Below, piece after piece: positions 1-8,015 of a DNA stretch of 50,602 nucleotides. The stretch is from an uncultured Erysipelotrichaceae bacterium. GTDB lineage: Bacteria > Bacillota_I > Bacilli_A > Erysipelotrichales > Erysipelotrichaceae. The notes below the pieces were generated by a model. The model worked only from the letters and a program-made list of their open reading frames with translations. It was not told the DNA's origin and did not search any database. The stretch lies in the NCBI GenBank assembly GCA_902786245.1, contig CADABS010000016.1:1-50602 (forward strand), written 5' to 3'. Positions within the stretch are counted from its first letter, which is position 1; each line of letters starts with the position of its first letter. Position numbers and translations under genes: made by a program.

Positions 1-90
1 GTGGCGGACCGCACATGCGCCTCTTGGCGCAGCCAGCAATATGAGGGCTAACAGCCCGTATTGTGAAAAACCACCAGCTTAGCTGGTGGA
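1..90 (+). ncRNA. Possible 3' end of an IS200/IS605 element with TnpB guide-RNA-like structure
   Basis: The first 90 bases carry three successive short hairpins read on the plus strand: TGCGCC/GGCGCA at about 15-30, GGGCT/AGCCC at about 46-58, and CCACCAGC/GCTGGTGG at 71-89. Such a chain of hairpins ending in a strong subterminal stem resembles the right end of IS200/IS605-family elements, where the tnpB 3' end encodes the guide (omega) RNA scaffold. No tnpB coding sequence is visible because the window begins here. The identification rests on fold and recollection of family appearance, not on an alignment; the last hairpin also serves as a terminator for the opposite strand. Confidence 0.35.
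71..89 (-). terminator. Rho-independent terminator of the zinc operon
   Basis: On the minus strand the 8-bp stem CCACCAGC/GCTGGTGG with a 3-base loop is followed directly by TTTTT. It begins 8 bases beyond the stop codon of the last zinc-operon gene (stop at 98-100). Confidence 0.8.
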
Positions 91-97
91 TGATTAT

Positions 98-604
98 TCA
101 GCTCTGATCAATGACTTCTATGGTCGCATCGGCAATCTTTGCGGCTGTAAAATAACTGTTTTTCTCATAGGTGAATGTACCTTCCAGAATGATCCATTCA
201 TTTTCCTGGGGGTATTCATCGGGATAGATCCGTTCTTCTGCCAGGACAAATTCAAGTCCCTGGGCACAGCAGGCGGCCGCATCCGGTATATAGCATCCGA
301 AAATCGTGTTGTAATCCTTATCCATCGCGGTTGTGAACATGCCTTTGACACGTATGGTCTTGCCGGCGTATTCTTCCGGATTCATCATCATCTGGCTGAT
401 TTCGGCATATACGGTATTTCTGCCCATCCGGGTCAGGTCAATGACATTGTCATCGGCAGGTTCGGTTTCTTCCGGCTGTGTGGCGGTTTCCTCTGCCGGC
501 TGCGGTATATCCGCAGTTTTTTCTTCTTCATGCGCGCCTGTGCATCCGGTAAACAGGAATGCCAGAACGATGGACATCCATATACGTCTGATCCATTTAT
601 GCAT
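98..604 (-). CDS. Hypothetical lipoprotein, last gene of zinc operon
   Basis: The 168-residue product starts with a lipoprotein signal peptide (basic MHKWIRR, hydrophobic core, lipobox LFTGC with Cys at about residue 21), then an acidic, Thr/Glu-rich linker to about residue 50. The remaining roughly 110 residues look like a small beta-rich, OB-like domain (around 'GKTIRVKGMF' and 'WIILEGTF') and contain an adjacent Cys pair. The start overlaps the permease stop by 8 bases and has GAGGAGG about 10 bases upstream, so it is translated with the transporter. I do not recognise a named family; position suggests a surface accessory of zinc uptake. A terminator follows at once. Confidence 0.7.
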   Translation of the reverse strand: MHKWIRRIWMSIVLAFLFTGCTGAHEEEKTADIPQPAEETATQPEETEPADDNVIDLTRMGRNTVYAEISQMMMNPEEYAGKTIRVKGMFTTAMDKDYNTIFGCYIPDAAACCAQGLEFVLAEERIYPDEYPQENEWIILEGTFTYEKNSYFTAAKIADATIEVIDQS

Positions 605-1457
605 CAGCTTTGTTCCTCCTCAGTGTTTTTCTGAAACAGTAAATCACGATAAATACAGCCAGCTGTGCAGCGACGATGGTCGATCCGACAGGTGTATCTG
701 CCAGGATGGATGCGATCATGCCGGCCAGGCTGCTGCATACAGACAGAATGGCGGCGGTGATGGAAACGGACCGGAAGCTGCTGCAGATCTGCATTGCGGA
801 TATTGCCGGGAAGATGATCAGTGCACTGATCAGCAATGAGCCGACCAGATTCATCGCCAGTACGACAATGACGGCAATGATCACTGCAATCAGCAGATTC
901 AGGGCATTGACGTTCAGTCCGGAAGATGCCGCAAAGCTTTCGTCAAAGGTCACTGCGAATATGCGGTTATATAACAGTATATACAGAATGACCGCAACTG
1001 CGGAAAGAATCACGCACAGCCATACTTCGCTCCGGGTCAGCGTCAGGATCGATGTGGCACCGAACAGGGTCGAGCATACATCCGCGGAAACGTTGGAGGA
1101 TACATTGAAGCGGTTCATCAGGAGATAGCCGACCGCCAGAGAAGATACGGAAACCATGGCAATCTTGGCATCACCGCTGACGGAGGAACGCCGGTCCTGC
1201 TTCAGAAGAAGCACGGCTGCCGCGATGGTGGCGGGCAGTACCAGGATCATCCGTCCGTCGGTCAGATGGAGTATGGAAGCTACAGACATCGCCCCGAATG
1301 CCGTATGGGACAGTCCGTCTCCGATGTAGGAAAACCGTTTCAATACCAGGATGACACCGAGCAGCGATGCGCACAGCGAGATCAGGGTGCCGACGATCAG
1401 TGCATAGCGGACAAAGGGATACTGGAGATACATCATCAGCTGTGACCAGATATTCAT
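597..1457 (-). CDS. znuB: Metal (zinc-type) ABC transporter permease
   Basis: A 286-residue, very hydrophobic protein with about eight membrane segments and the ABC-3 (ZnuB/AdcB/TroC) permease signature: an early 'LGVILVLKRFSYIGDGLSHTAFGA'-type stretch, in which the short loop with SYIGDGLSH is characteristic, and a late Gly/Ala-rich segment. It should form the membrane channel of the zinc importer with the ATPase encoded just upstream, with which it shares an ATGA overlap (1454-1457). Length is normal for the family. Manganese or iron as substrate cannot be excluded from the permease alone; the His-rich binding protein and Fur-type regulator favour zinc. Confidence 0.88.
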   Translation of the reverse strand: MNIWSQLMMYLQYPFVRYALIVGTLISLCASLLGVILVLKRFSYIGDGLSHTAFGAMSVASILHLTDGRMILVLPATIAAAVLLLKQDRRSSVSGDAKIAMVSVSSLAVGYLLMNRFNVSSNVSADVCSTLFGATSILTLTRSEVWLCVILSAVAVILYILLYNRIFAVTFDESFAASSGLNVNALNLLIAVIIAVIVVLAMNLVGSLLISALIIFPAISAMQICSSFRSVSITAAILSVCSSLAGMIASILADTPVGSTIVAAQLAVFIVIYCFRKTLRRNKADA

Positions 1458-2131
1458 GCGCCGATCCTCCTGTTTCTGTACTGTTCTGCCGTACCGAAGA
1501 AGAATTCTTTTTCGAAGGACAGAATATGCGTCGCATACTGTACGGCTGCTTCGGTATCATGGGTGATCATGATAACGGTCATGCCGTCTTTATGCAGTTT
1601 CTCAAGAATGGAATACATGTCTTTGGCAGATGCGGGATCCAGACCGGTTACCGGTTCATCGGCGACAAGCATCGATCCGGCCGCACACAGTGCCCGGGCG
1701 AGAAGCACGCGCTGCTGCTGGCCGCCGGAGAGTTCCCGGTAGCTGCGGCGGGCAAGGTGGGAGATGTTCATCTGTTCAAGACTCTGACGGACGGTTTCTC
1801 TGTCCTGCGCATCGGTGAAAAGACGGCGGCCCATCCGGTTCAGACAGCCGGACAGCACAACCTCCTGCACAGAGGCAGGAAAGTCTTTCTGGATCTGTGT
1901 CTGCTGGGGCAGATAGCCGATCTTCTGGGCACTGAATCCGCCTTCAAAACTGATTTTTCCTTCATCCGGAGAAATCAGGCCCAGGAGGGTTTTCAGCAGA
2001 GTCGTCTTGCCGGATCCGTTTTCGCCGAGTATGCACAGATAGTCACCCGCATTGACTTCAAAGGAAAGATCATGCAGGACCGTATTGTTTTCATATCTGA
2101 CTGTGACATGTTCGCAGGACAGAAGAGCCAT
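1454..2131 (-). CDS. znuC: Metal (zinc-type) ABC transporter ATP-binding protein
   Basis: A 225-residue ATPase with Walker A GENGSGKTT (about residue 37), Q-loop at 'GYLPQQTQ', signature LSGGQQQR (about residue 135) and Walker B 'MLVADEPVTGLD'. This is the ZnuC/AdcC type that energises ABC-3 permeases. It begins 3 bases after the binding-protein stop, with an AAGGCGG-like ribosome site inside that gene's 3' end, and runs into the permease by 4 bases, so the three transporter parts are made together. Confidence 0.92.
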   Translation of the reverse strand: MALLSCEHVTVRYENNTVLHDLSFEVNAGDYLCILGENGSGKTTLLKTLLGLISPDEGKISFEGGFSAQKIGYLPQQTQIQKDFPASVQEVVLSGCLNRMGRRLFTDAQDRETVRQSLEQMNISHLARRSYRELSGGQQQRVLLARALCAAGSMLVADEPVTGLDPASAKDMYSILEKLHKDGMTVIMITHDTEAAVQYATHILSFEKEFFFGTAEQYRNRRIGA

Positions 2132-2134
2132 AAA

Positions 2135-3100
2135 TCAATTCACCGCCTTTTTCAGGATTTCAAGATTGTTTTCCATGATCTGCAGATAGGTAATGCCCTG
2201 GTCGGCATCCTTCTGCGTCATGGACTGCAGAGAGTTCAGTTCGAGGATATTTATATCTTTTTGTACGGCTGTATTGATAATTGTATCCGCAAGTCTGCGG
2301 TCGGAGCTTTCCAGTACCAGGATGTTTTTCAGCTGCAGTTCATCGCATTTCTCCGCAAGGAACCGGATCGTTTCGAAACTGGCTTCTGCTTCTGCCGAGC
2401 ATCCGGCAAAAGCCGCATAATAGTCCAGACCGTAGTCTTCAATCATATAGCGGAAGGGGAATCTGTCCGCAAACAGCAGGGTATGCACGCTGCCGTTCTG
2501 AACGGTTTCCGCATAGGACGCATCCAGCTGCTGCAGCTGTCTGACATAATTTTCAAGGTTTTCTTTGAACAGGCTGCTTTCATCGGAAAGCAGAGAAGAA
2601 AGGGCCTCTTCGATTGCTTCGCAGCAGAGCTGTGCATTGCGCAGCGACAGCCATACATGTTCATCGAATTCCGTTTCTTCTTCATGTTCATGATCTTCTT
2701 CCTGCATGCCTTCTTTCATCTCTTCTTCTTTGAGATGGTCTTTGAGGACATCCATCAGATTGATCACGATCCTGTTTTCATTGGAAGACTGCCTTAAAGC
2801 ATCTTCGGTCCACTCATCCGATTCACCGCCTGTATAGATAAACAGATCGCATTCGCTGATTGCGGCGATATCCGAAGCAGAGGGCTGGAAGCTGTGCAGG
2901 TCGGAACCGCTGTTGAGCAGGAACCGTGTCTGTACCGGTGTGCCGGTATTCTCTGTAATTGCGGCGACCCAGTCGTTATAAGGAAACAATGTCGTAACGA
3001 TACGCAGAGATCCGGTATCTGTCTCTTCAGCCGGTTTCTGTGCGCATCCGGCAGAGACAGTCATAAAAACAAACAATAGGTATTTCAATATCTGTTTCAT
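2135..3100 (-). CDS. znuA: Zinc ABC transporter substrate-binding lipoprotein
   Basis: The 321-residue product is a cluster A-I metal-binding protein. I chose the ATG at 3100 (MKQILKYLL...) over upstream ATGs because AAAGGAAT lies about 8 bases before it and the signal peptide then has normal length, with the lipobox around SAGC. The mature part has the conserved 'TTLFPYNDWV', 'GSDLHSFQPSASD' and 'FDEHVWLS' segments with metal-ligand histidines. Between them lies an acidic, His-containing loop (EEDHEHEEE), a hallmark of zinc rather than manganese binding proteins. It captures zinc outside the membrane and delivers it to the permease. Confidence 0.9.
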   Translation of the reverse strand: MKQILKYLLFVFMTVSAGCAQKPAEETDTGSLRIVTTLFPYNDWVAAITENTGTPVQTRFLLNSGSDLHSFQPSASDIAAISECDLFIYTGGESDEWTEDALRQSSNENRIVINLMDVLKDHLKEEEMKEGMQEEDHEHEEETEFDEHVWLSLRNAQLCCEAIEEALSSLLSDESSLFKENLENYVRQLQQLDASYAETVQNGSVHTLLFADRFPFRYMIEDYGLDYYAAFAGCSAEAEASFETIRFLAEKCDELQLKNILVLESSDRRLADTIINTAVQKDINILELNSLQSMTQKDADQGITYLQIMENNLEILKKAVN

Positions 3101-3144
3101 TTCTTTATTCCTTTCCATTTTCAGATGCATATGAAAAATGGAAA

Positions 3145-3453
3145 TCAGTTATTGAACCGGATACGGTACAGAGGCAGCCGGGCAGCGACTATGACACATA
3201 CTGCCGCAAAGCAGATCTGCGCTGAGCATGTATGGAACACCGCCGGCAGGATCATGCCTGCAGGAATGTTTCTGATCTTCGGGGACAATCCCTGTTCAGC
3301 CAGAACGATCACCTGGCAGACGGGACATTCTTCACCGGTGCATTCATGTTCTGCTTCATGGATCAGTGCAAACACGGAAATGCAGAAAAAGCCGGCCATG
3401 ATCAGCACAGCCGTCAGTGCATGCAGGATGCGTCTGTTACTGTTCCTGTACAT
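3145..3453 (-). CDS. Small membrane protein with Cys/His cluster, cotranscribed with zinc regulator
   Basis: The start at 3453 (MYRNSNRR...) lies inside the end of the upstream regulator gene (17-base overlap), giving a 102-residue protein; a longer in-frame start at 3564 would bury the whole N-terminus in the regulator and is less likely. Two hydrophobic segments (about residues 10-30 and 65-95) flank a short extracytoplasmic or cytoplasmic loop with HEAEHECTGEECPVC, a dense set of His, Glu and Cys residues that could bind zinc. I know no assigned function. Placement between the regulator and transporter implies a role in zinc sensing or handling at the membrane. Confidence 0.65.
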   Translation of the reverse strand: MYRNSNRRILHALTAVLIMAGFFCISVFALIHEAEHECTGEECPVCQVIVLAEQGLSPKIRNIPAGMILPAVFHTCSAQICFAAVCVIVAARLPLYRIRFNN

Positions 3454-3868
3454 ATGCAGCCTTTCTGCGGCAGTCGCCGCATATGCCGAAGAAAACCGTA
3501 TGGTTCTCCTGGAACAGGAAATCATGATCCTGCAGAATATGTTTCCGCAGGTGTTCGATTTCATCGCAGTGCAGATGGATCAGCCTGCCGCATTCCGTGC
3601 ATTTGCAGTGCCAGCAGGATTCTGTTCCGGCATGGCCGGTATATTCGTAGCAAACCGGTGTGTTTTCATCGATGTAATGCCGGATCAGGATTCCTTCTTC
3701 GCATAAACGCTCCAGATGCCGGTAGACCGTGGTCAGACCGATGCGCATGTTTTTTTTCTGCAGACCGGCATAAATGCCTTTTGCGGTCAGATGGGTATCT
3801 GCCTGTTTCCGGATATAGTCCAGAACTTCTGTTTTCTGGTTTGTAATGTACGTCGTTTTTCTTGCCAT
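3437..3868 (-). CDS. zur: Fur-family metal regulator, probably Zur
   Basis: A 143-residue Fur-superfamily repressor: N-terminal winged helix (about residues 10-80, with 'LTTVYRHLERLCEEGIL') and C-terminal dimerisation domain. It carries HCKCTECGR (CxxC, residues about 87-94), the HLHCDEIEHL metal site, and a second ICGDC (CxxC) near the end, forming the structural zinc site. It heads the zinc operon and its start codon touches a perfect palindrome, so it very probably represses itself and the transporter. PerR or Fur specificity cannot be ruled out by sequence alone; context points to zinc. There is no ribosome-binding site before the ATG. Confidence 0.85.
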   Translation of the reverse strand: MARKTTYITNQKTEVLDYIRKQADTHLTAKGIYAGLQKKNMRIGLTTVYRHLERLCEEGILIRHYIDENTPVCYEYTGHAGTESCWHCKCTECGRLIHLHCDEIEHLRKHILQDHDFLFQENHTVFFGICGDCRRKAAYVQEQ

Positions 3869-3915
3869 AAATTGAAAACCGTTTTCAATTTACATAAATG
3901 CATACTGCATGTCAA
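3868..3915 (-). promoter_or_regulatory. Promoter and Zur-type operator of the zinc operon
   Basis: On the minus strand a perfect -35 TTGACA (3910-3915) is followed after exactly 17 bases by TAAATT (3887-3892), a 4/6 -10 box. The -10 is the outer part of a perfect 12-1-12 palindrome at 3868-3892 (half site TAAATTGAAAAC). The core TTGAAAAC-N-GTTTTCAA resembles the TGAAAAT-type zinc boxes known for Zur proteins of Gram-positive bacteria. The palindrome runs into the regulator's start codon, so the leader is predicted to be about 12-15 bases and lacks a Shine-Dalgarno sequence. Confidence 0.75.
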
Positions 3916-3919
3916 TAAA

Positions 3920-3939
3920 AAGATCCGTTTCCGGATCTT
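3920..3939 (-). terminator. Terminator of the pyridoxine-kinase-like gene
   Basis: Minus-strand stem AAGATCCG/CGGATCTT with a GAAA loop, followed by TTT(T)A. The stem includes the stop codon of the upstream kinase gene and insulates the zinc operon promoter, which starts 5 bases further on. Confidence 0.7.
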
Positions 3940-4765
3940 ACTGCATTCTTTCAAGAAGATAGGGGATTGCCTGTTCGAAGTTGACGCCGTATGTGTTATG
4001 GTTTTCCTCCTGCAGAGTGACATGTATGCATTCTTTGACAAAGTCGCAGGCAATGGCAGATGCTTCTTCACAGGTATGGCCGTTCACAATGGCACCGCAC
4101 AATGTACTTGCCCAGATATCTCCGGTGCCGTGGAAATGCTCGGTTTCCTCTTCGTTGAAATAGCTGAAGTATGTATCGGTATCACGGTGATACCCATAGG
4201 CACCGATCTTTCCTTTTTCAAAGGATACACCGGTGAGGATGGCTGTTTTCGCACCGCCTGCACACAGCTGTTTCAGTACATCTCTGATATATGCTTCATC
4301 GTATTCTGTCACATAAGGTATATCGAGAAGGAAGGAAGCCTCGGTGAGATTGGGGCAGATGATATCTGCGCATCCGCACAGTCTGAACATTTCCTTTGCG
4401 AATGCCGGAGTGAATCCGGTATAGAGTTTTCCGTTGTCGGCCATGCACGGATCGACAATCTTGACTGCATCGGTGCCGAAGTCACTGAACAGTTTCCTAG
4501 CGATATCGAGCTGACGCTGCGAACCCAGGTATCCGGTATACAGCGCATCAAAGCGGAAGTTTTCCTTTTTCCAGTGCTCCATGATCGGTTCGATTTCATC
4601 GGTCAGATCATGGAATGTAAAACCGGAGAACATTGTGTGTGTTGACAATACTGCGGTCGGCAGTACGGCTGCTTCAATTCCCATGGCCGAGATGACCGGC
4701 ATCGCAACGGTCAGAGAACACTTGCCGACACAGGAAATATCCTGCATAGTTGCTATTTTTTTCAT
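3938..4765 (-). CDS. Pyridoxal/pyridoxamine kinase-like protein
   Basis: A 275-residue ribokinase-fold kinase of the PdxK/PdxY group. Features are the N-terminal 'MQDISCVGKCSLTVAMPVI' segment with the substrate-binding Ser/Cys, 'LPTAVLSTHT' (typical of pyridoxine kinases), 'VDPCMADNGKLY' and the C-terminal 'GTGDIWASTLCG' that holds the catalytic Asp in the anion-hole motif GTGD. It would phosphorylate vitamin B6 vitamers for salvage to pyridoxal phosphate. Start at 4765 is set by GGAGG 7 bases upstream; an in-frame ATG at 4792 has no such site. Single-gene unit with its own terminator. Confidence 0.82.
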   Translation of the reverse strand: MKKIATMQDISCVGKCSLTVAMPVISAMGIEAAVLPTAVLSTHTMFSGFTFHDLTDEIEPIMEHWKKENFRFDALYTGYLGSQRQLDIARKLFSDFGTDAVKIVDPCMADNGKLYTGFTPAFAKEMFRLCGCADIICPNLTEASFLLDIPYVTEYDEAYIRDVLKQLCAGGAKTAILTGVSFEKGKIGAYGYHRDTDTYFSYFNEEETEHFHGTGDIWASTLCGAIVNGHTCEEASAIACDFVKECIHVTLQEENHNTYGVNFEQAIPYLLERMQ

Positions 4766-4785
4766 AACTTGCCTCCATGAACCCG

Positions 4786-4814
4786 TCAACATTATTATCC
4801 GGTTACGGTATAAT
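4786..4814 (+). promoter_or_regulatory. Promoter of the msrA-ppk1 operon
   Basis: A perfect -10 TATAAT (4809-4814) has TCAACA (4/6 to the -35 consensus, 4786-4791) 17 bases upstream. Predicted start of transcription is near 4821, leaving a leader of about 37 bases before the chosen start of the first gene. Confidence 0.6.
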
Positions 4815-4857
4815 GAACAGTGTCAGGTTGTGTTTTTTTTGTAATACCAGAACAGTT

Positions 4858-5868
4858 ATGAAGAAAATGACGGAAAAAGAAATGACATTCGAAAGCACCA
4901 GGCTTCTCCTGCGTCCTCTGCGGGAAGAAGACATATGTTTTCTTTCCGGTCTGTATGAAAGCCCGCTGCCTGTAGAAAAAGCGGAACAGATGTACCGGGT
5001 GCTTGCCTGCAGCGATGAATGCCATCTCGTGATCGAAGACAGGGAAAAAGGCATCTGCACAGGTCTGATCGGTCTGCAGGAGGATACGGACGGGCTGATC
5101 CTGGGATACCGGATCGCACCGGCGTACAGAAACATGCATTATGCCATGGATGCGGTATATCTGCTCATCAGACAGCTGACTTCCGTCTGCGGTGTCAGGA
5201 AGATCACGGCCCATGTACAGCCGGACAATGCGGTATCAATCCGGGTCCTGACCCATAACGGATTTGAGAAAACCGGAGAAAATGATCAATGCCTGACCTT
5301 TATATACCGTGCGAAACAGACAGAGCAGGATACTGTGCAGCCTGAAAGCGGGCTGGAAGTCATCTATGCGGCAGGAGGATGTTTCTGGGGAACGGAAAAG
5401 GTCTTCCGGATTCTGGACGGGGTGAAAGAAACATCCGTCGGCTATGCCAACGGCATCACGGAACATCCGGCGTATGAAGATGTATGCAGAGGCGATACCG
5501 GGTACAGGGAAACGGTGCGGATCATCTATGACCCATGCATTACACCGCTGGAAATCATCGCCGAGGCATTCTTCCTGTGTGTTGATCCGACTGTCCGGAA
5601 CAGACAGGGAAACGATATCGGCACCCAGTACCAGACCGGCATCTATTATGTCAATGAAGACCAGAAAGCAGTACTGGAAGAAATATTTGAAAAAGAGCGC
5701 ATGAAACATAAACGGTTCTTTGTGGAACTGGAACCGCTGAAAGTGTTTTATACCGCCGAGGAATACCACCAGAAATATCTGGATAAATTTCCGGGCGGAT
5801 ACTGCCATATAACAAAGATCGAGCTGGAAGAAGTCAGAAAACTGAACAGCAGGGGGAAGAAATCATGA
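4858..5868 (+). CDS. msrA: Fusion of GNAT acetyltransferase and peptide-methionine (S)-S-oxide reductase
   Basis: The 336-residue protein joins two domains. Residues about 8-150 form a RimJ/RimL-type GNAT acetyltransferase ('STRLLLRPLREEDICFL', 'LGYRIAPAYRNMHYAMDA', 'NAVSIRVLTHNGFEKTGE'). Residues about 167-336 form MsrA: 'AAGGCFWGTEKVF' with catalytic Cys at residue 175, the 'GYANG', 'GDTGYRETVRIIYDP' and 'GTQYQTGIYY' motifs, and a C-terminal 'GGYCHITK' with a candidate resolving Cys. MsrA repairs oxidised methionine. The start at 4858 is the first ATG that gives a normal GNAT N-terminus; 4867 is possible. It overlaps ppk1 by ATGA. No MsrB lies nearby. Confidence 0.88.
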   Translation: MKKMTEKEMTFESTRLLLRPLREEDICFLSGLYESPLPVEKAEQMYRVLACSDECHLVIEDREKGICTGLIGLQEDTDGLILGYRIAPAYRNMHYAMDAVYLLIRQLTSVCGVRKITAHVQPDNAVSIRVLTHNGFEKTGENDQCLTFIYRAKQTEQDTVQPESGLEVIYAAGGCFWGTEKVFRILDGVKETSVGYANGITEHPAYEDVCRGDTGYRETVRIIYDPCITPLEIIAEAFFLCVDPTVRNRQGNDIGTQYQTGIYYVNEDQKAVLEEIFEKERMKHKRFFVELEPLKVFYTAEEYHQKYLDKFPGGYCHITKIELEEVRKLNSRGKKS

Positions 5869-8015
5869 TCAGGGACCTGTATAAAGAAGGGTACACACAG
5901 AACCGGGAACTGTCCTGGCTCCATTTTGACGACCGCTGCCTCAATGAGGCAAAAGACGAAACCGTGCCGCTGCTGGAGAGACTGAAATTTGTCAGTATCT
6001 ATACATCCAATCTGAATGAATTTTTCCGCGTCCGGGTAGGCAGTCTGTATGATATGGCGAAGGCCAGTGTCACCAAGGTAGACAATAAATCCGGCCTGAC
6101 ACCGCGGGAACAGCTGAATGCCATCTATCCGGCTGCCAAGCGGGGATGCCGGAAAAGAGACAAGGTTTTTGCCGACCTGCGGAAGAAACTGAATAAGGCA
6201 GGGGTGGAAGATCTGAGCCTGCTGGAATGCGATAAAGATGAAATGAAATTCATCCGCAAATACTTCCGTTCGCAGGTTGCGCCGCTTCTGACACCGCAGA
6301 TCGTCGATGCCAGACATCCGTTCCCGAATCTGCAGAACAATGCGGTATATGTCGCAGCGATCATCAAATACAGAAACAGGAGTGTCTTCAGCTTTGTGCC
6401 GATGCCGGAAGCCCTGCCGGCAATTATCGTTCTGCCGCATAAGAAGAAATTCCGCTTCGTCCATACCGAAGATCTTCTGCTGTATTATGCCGATGAGATC
6501 TTCAAAGATGCACAGATTCAGGAAATCATGAAGATTTCCGTGCACAGAAGTGCATATATCGATGTCGATGACGAAGCATTTGACGATATTACCGATTACC
6601 GCAAGAAAATGCTCAAGGTACTCAAGGAACGCCGCAAGATGCATGTCATCCGTCTGGTCTGTTCCAAAAAGCCGGGCAAGGAATTCAAGAAATATCTCCA
6701 TGCGAATCTGAGTATCGGCGACAGGGAAACCTTTGTATGCAATGTGCCGATGAATCTGAAATATACGTTCGGCCTGGAGAAAATGATCCCGGAGGAAATG
6801 CGGGACGGACTGGTGTATCCGGAATATGTACCGAAGCTGTCTCCTTCACTGAATTACAAGAGAAAACTGTTTCCGCAGATCCAGAAAAAGAATGTTCTGA
6901 TGAACTACCCCTATGAATCCATGGAACCGTTCCTGCAGCTGGTGAAGGAAGCGGCTGCCGATCCTGCTGTTGTGTCCATCAAGATTACGATCTACCGTCT
7001 GGCATCGCATGCCAAGCTTGTCGATTATCTCTGCCAGGCATCGGAAAACGGCAAGGAAGTCGAGGTGCTGATTGAACTGAAGGCACGCTTTGATGAACAG
7101 AACAACATCGACTATTCCGAGCGTCTCGAAGATGCCGGATGCCATGTGATTTACGGCTTTGAAAACTATAAAGTCCATTCCAAGATCTGCCTGATCACAA
7201 AAATGGAAAAGGGACATCCTTCGCACTGCGCTCTGATCTCCACCGGCAATTTCAATGAAAATACGGCGAAGCAGTATACGGATCTTGCCTATATGACCGC
7301 AGATCCGAAGGTGATCAAAGATGCGGTGGCATTCTTCCAGAACATGTCGATCGGAAAACTGGACGGATCGTATCAGACCCTGCTGGTGGCACCGGTCAGT
7401 CTGAAGAGCACGCTGATCGAACTGATTGAAAAGGAAACAGAGAAAAAAGATAAGGGATATATCTTTGCCAAGGTCAATTCGATTACCGATGAAGAGATCA
7501 TCGTCAAGCTGAAAGAAGCATCCTGTGCCGGGGTGAAGATCACGCTGCTGGTCAGAGGCATCTGCTGTATCCTGCCGGGTGTACCCGGAAAGACGGAGAA
7601 TATCGAGGTGCGTCAGATCGTCGGCCGATACCTTGAACATTCCCGGATCTATATTTTCGGTACGGGAAGAAGCGAAAAGATGTATATCTCCTCCGCGGAT
7701 TTCATGACGAGAAATACCGAGCGCAGAGTGGAAATCGCCTGCCCTGTCACCGATGAAGAATCGCGTGCGAAGATCCATACCTATGTGGATGTCTGTCTCA
7801 GTGACAATACCAAGGTCAGGATTCTGTTCCCGAACGGACGCTATCACAAATATGCCGGAGAGATTACGGAACCGGTCATTGCCCAGGATGTCATCATGGC
7901 CAGTACAAAGGGAACAGTGCCGCAGGCGGTGCAGAGCACTGCCGCAAAACCGGCGGCAACGGTTTTTCCGACGGTCTATAAGCAGAAGAAAAAGAAGAGC
8001 AGGAAAGAAGTATGA
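5865..8015 (+). CDS. ppk1: Polyphosphate kinase 1
   Basis: The 716-residue protein matches PPK1 in length and domain order: N-domain beginning 'NRELSWLHFDDRCLNEA', head domain, then two phospholipase D-like catalytic domains. The autophosphorylated His is H438 in 'YKVHSKICLI'; a second motif 'RNTERRVEIACPV' lies near residue 610. It reversibly makes long-chain polyphosphate from ATP. It overlaps both neighbours by 4 bases (ATGA at 5865 and at 8012), so it is translated with MsrA and the nucleoside kinase. The C-terminal 40 residues are Ala/Thr/Lys-rich and lie outside the conserved fold. Confidence 0.95.
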   Translation: MIRDLYKEGYTQNRELSWLHFDDRCLNEAKDETVPLLERLKFVSIYTSNLNEFFRVRVGSLYDMAKASVTKVDNKSGLTPREQLNAIYPAAKRGCRKRDKVFADLRKKLNKAGVEDLSLLECDKDEMKFIRKYFRSQVAPLLTPQIVDARHPFPNLQNNAVYVAAIIKYRNRSVFSFVPMPEALPAIIVLPHKKKFRFVHTEDLLLYYADEIFKDAQIQEIMKISVHRSAYIDVDDEAFDDITDYRKKMLKVLKERRKMHVIRLVCSKKPGKEFKKYLHANLSIGDRETFVCNVPMNLKYTFGLEKMIPEEMRDGLVYPEYVPKLSPSLNYKRKLFPQIQKKNVLMNYPYESMEPFLQLVKEAAADPAVVSIKITIYRLASHAKLVDYLCQASENGKEVEVLIELKARFDEQNNIDYSERLEDAGCHVIYGFENYKVHSKICLITKMEKGHPSHCALISTGNFNENTAKQYTDLAYMTADPKVIKDAVAFFQNMSIGKLDGSYQTLLVAPVSLKSTLIELIEKETEKKDKGYIFAKVNSITDEEIIVKLKEASCAGVKITLLVRGICCILPGVPGKTENIEVRQIVGRYLEHSRIYIFGTGRSEKMYISSADFMTRNTERRVEIACPVTDEESRAKIHTYVDVCLSDNTKVRILFPNGRYHKYAGEITEPVIAQDVIMASTKGTVPQAVQSTAAKPAATVFPTVYKQKKKKSRKEV

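Noticed and set aside
86-634. Plus-strand reading frame opposite the zinc-operon lipoprotein
   Set aside because: It mirrors the lipoprotein gene, has no ribosome site, and its low-complexity Phe/Gly/Cys-rich product has no family character.
1367-2797. Long plus-strand frame (476 codons) across znuC and znuA
   Set aside because: It is antisense to two unmistakable transporter genes; the product is Phe/Gln/His-rich shadow sequence.
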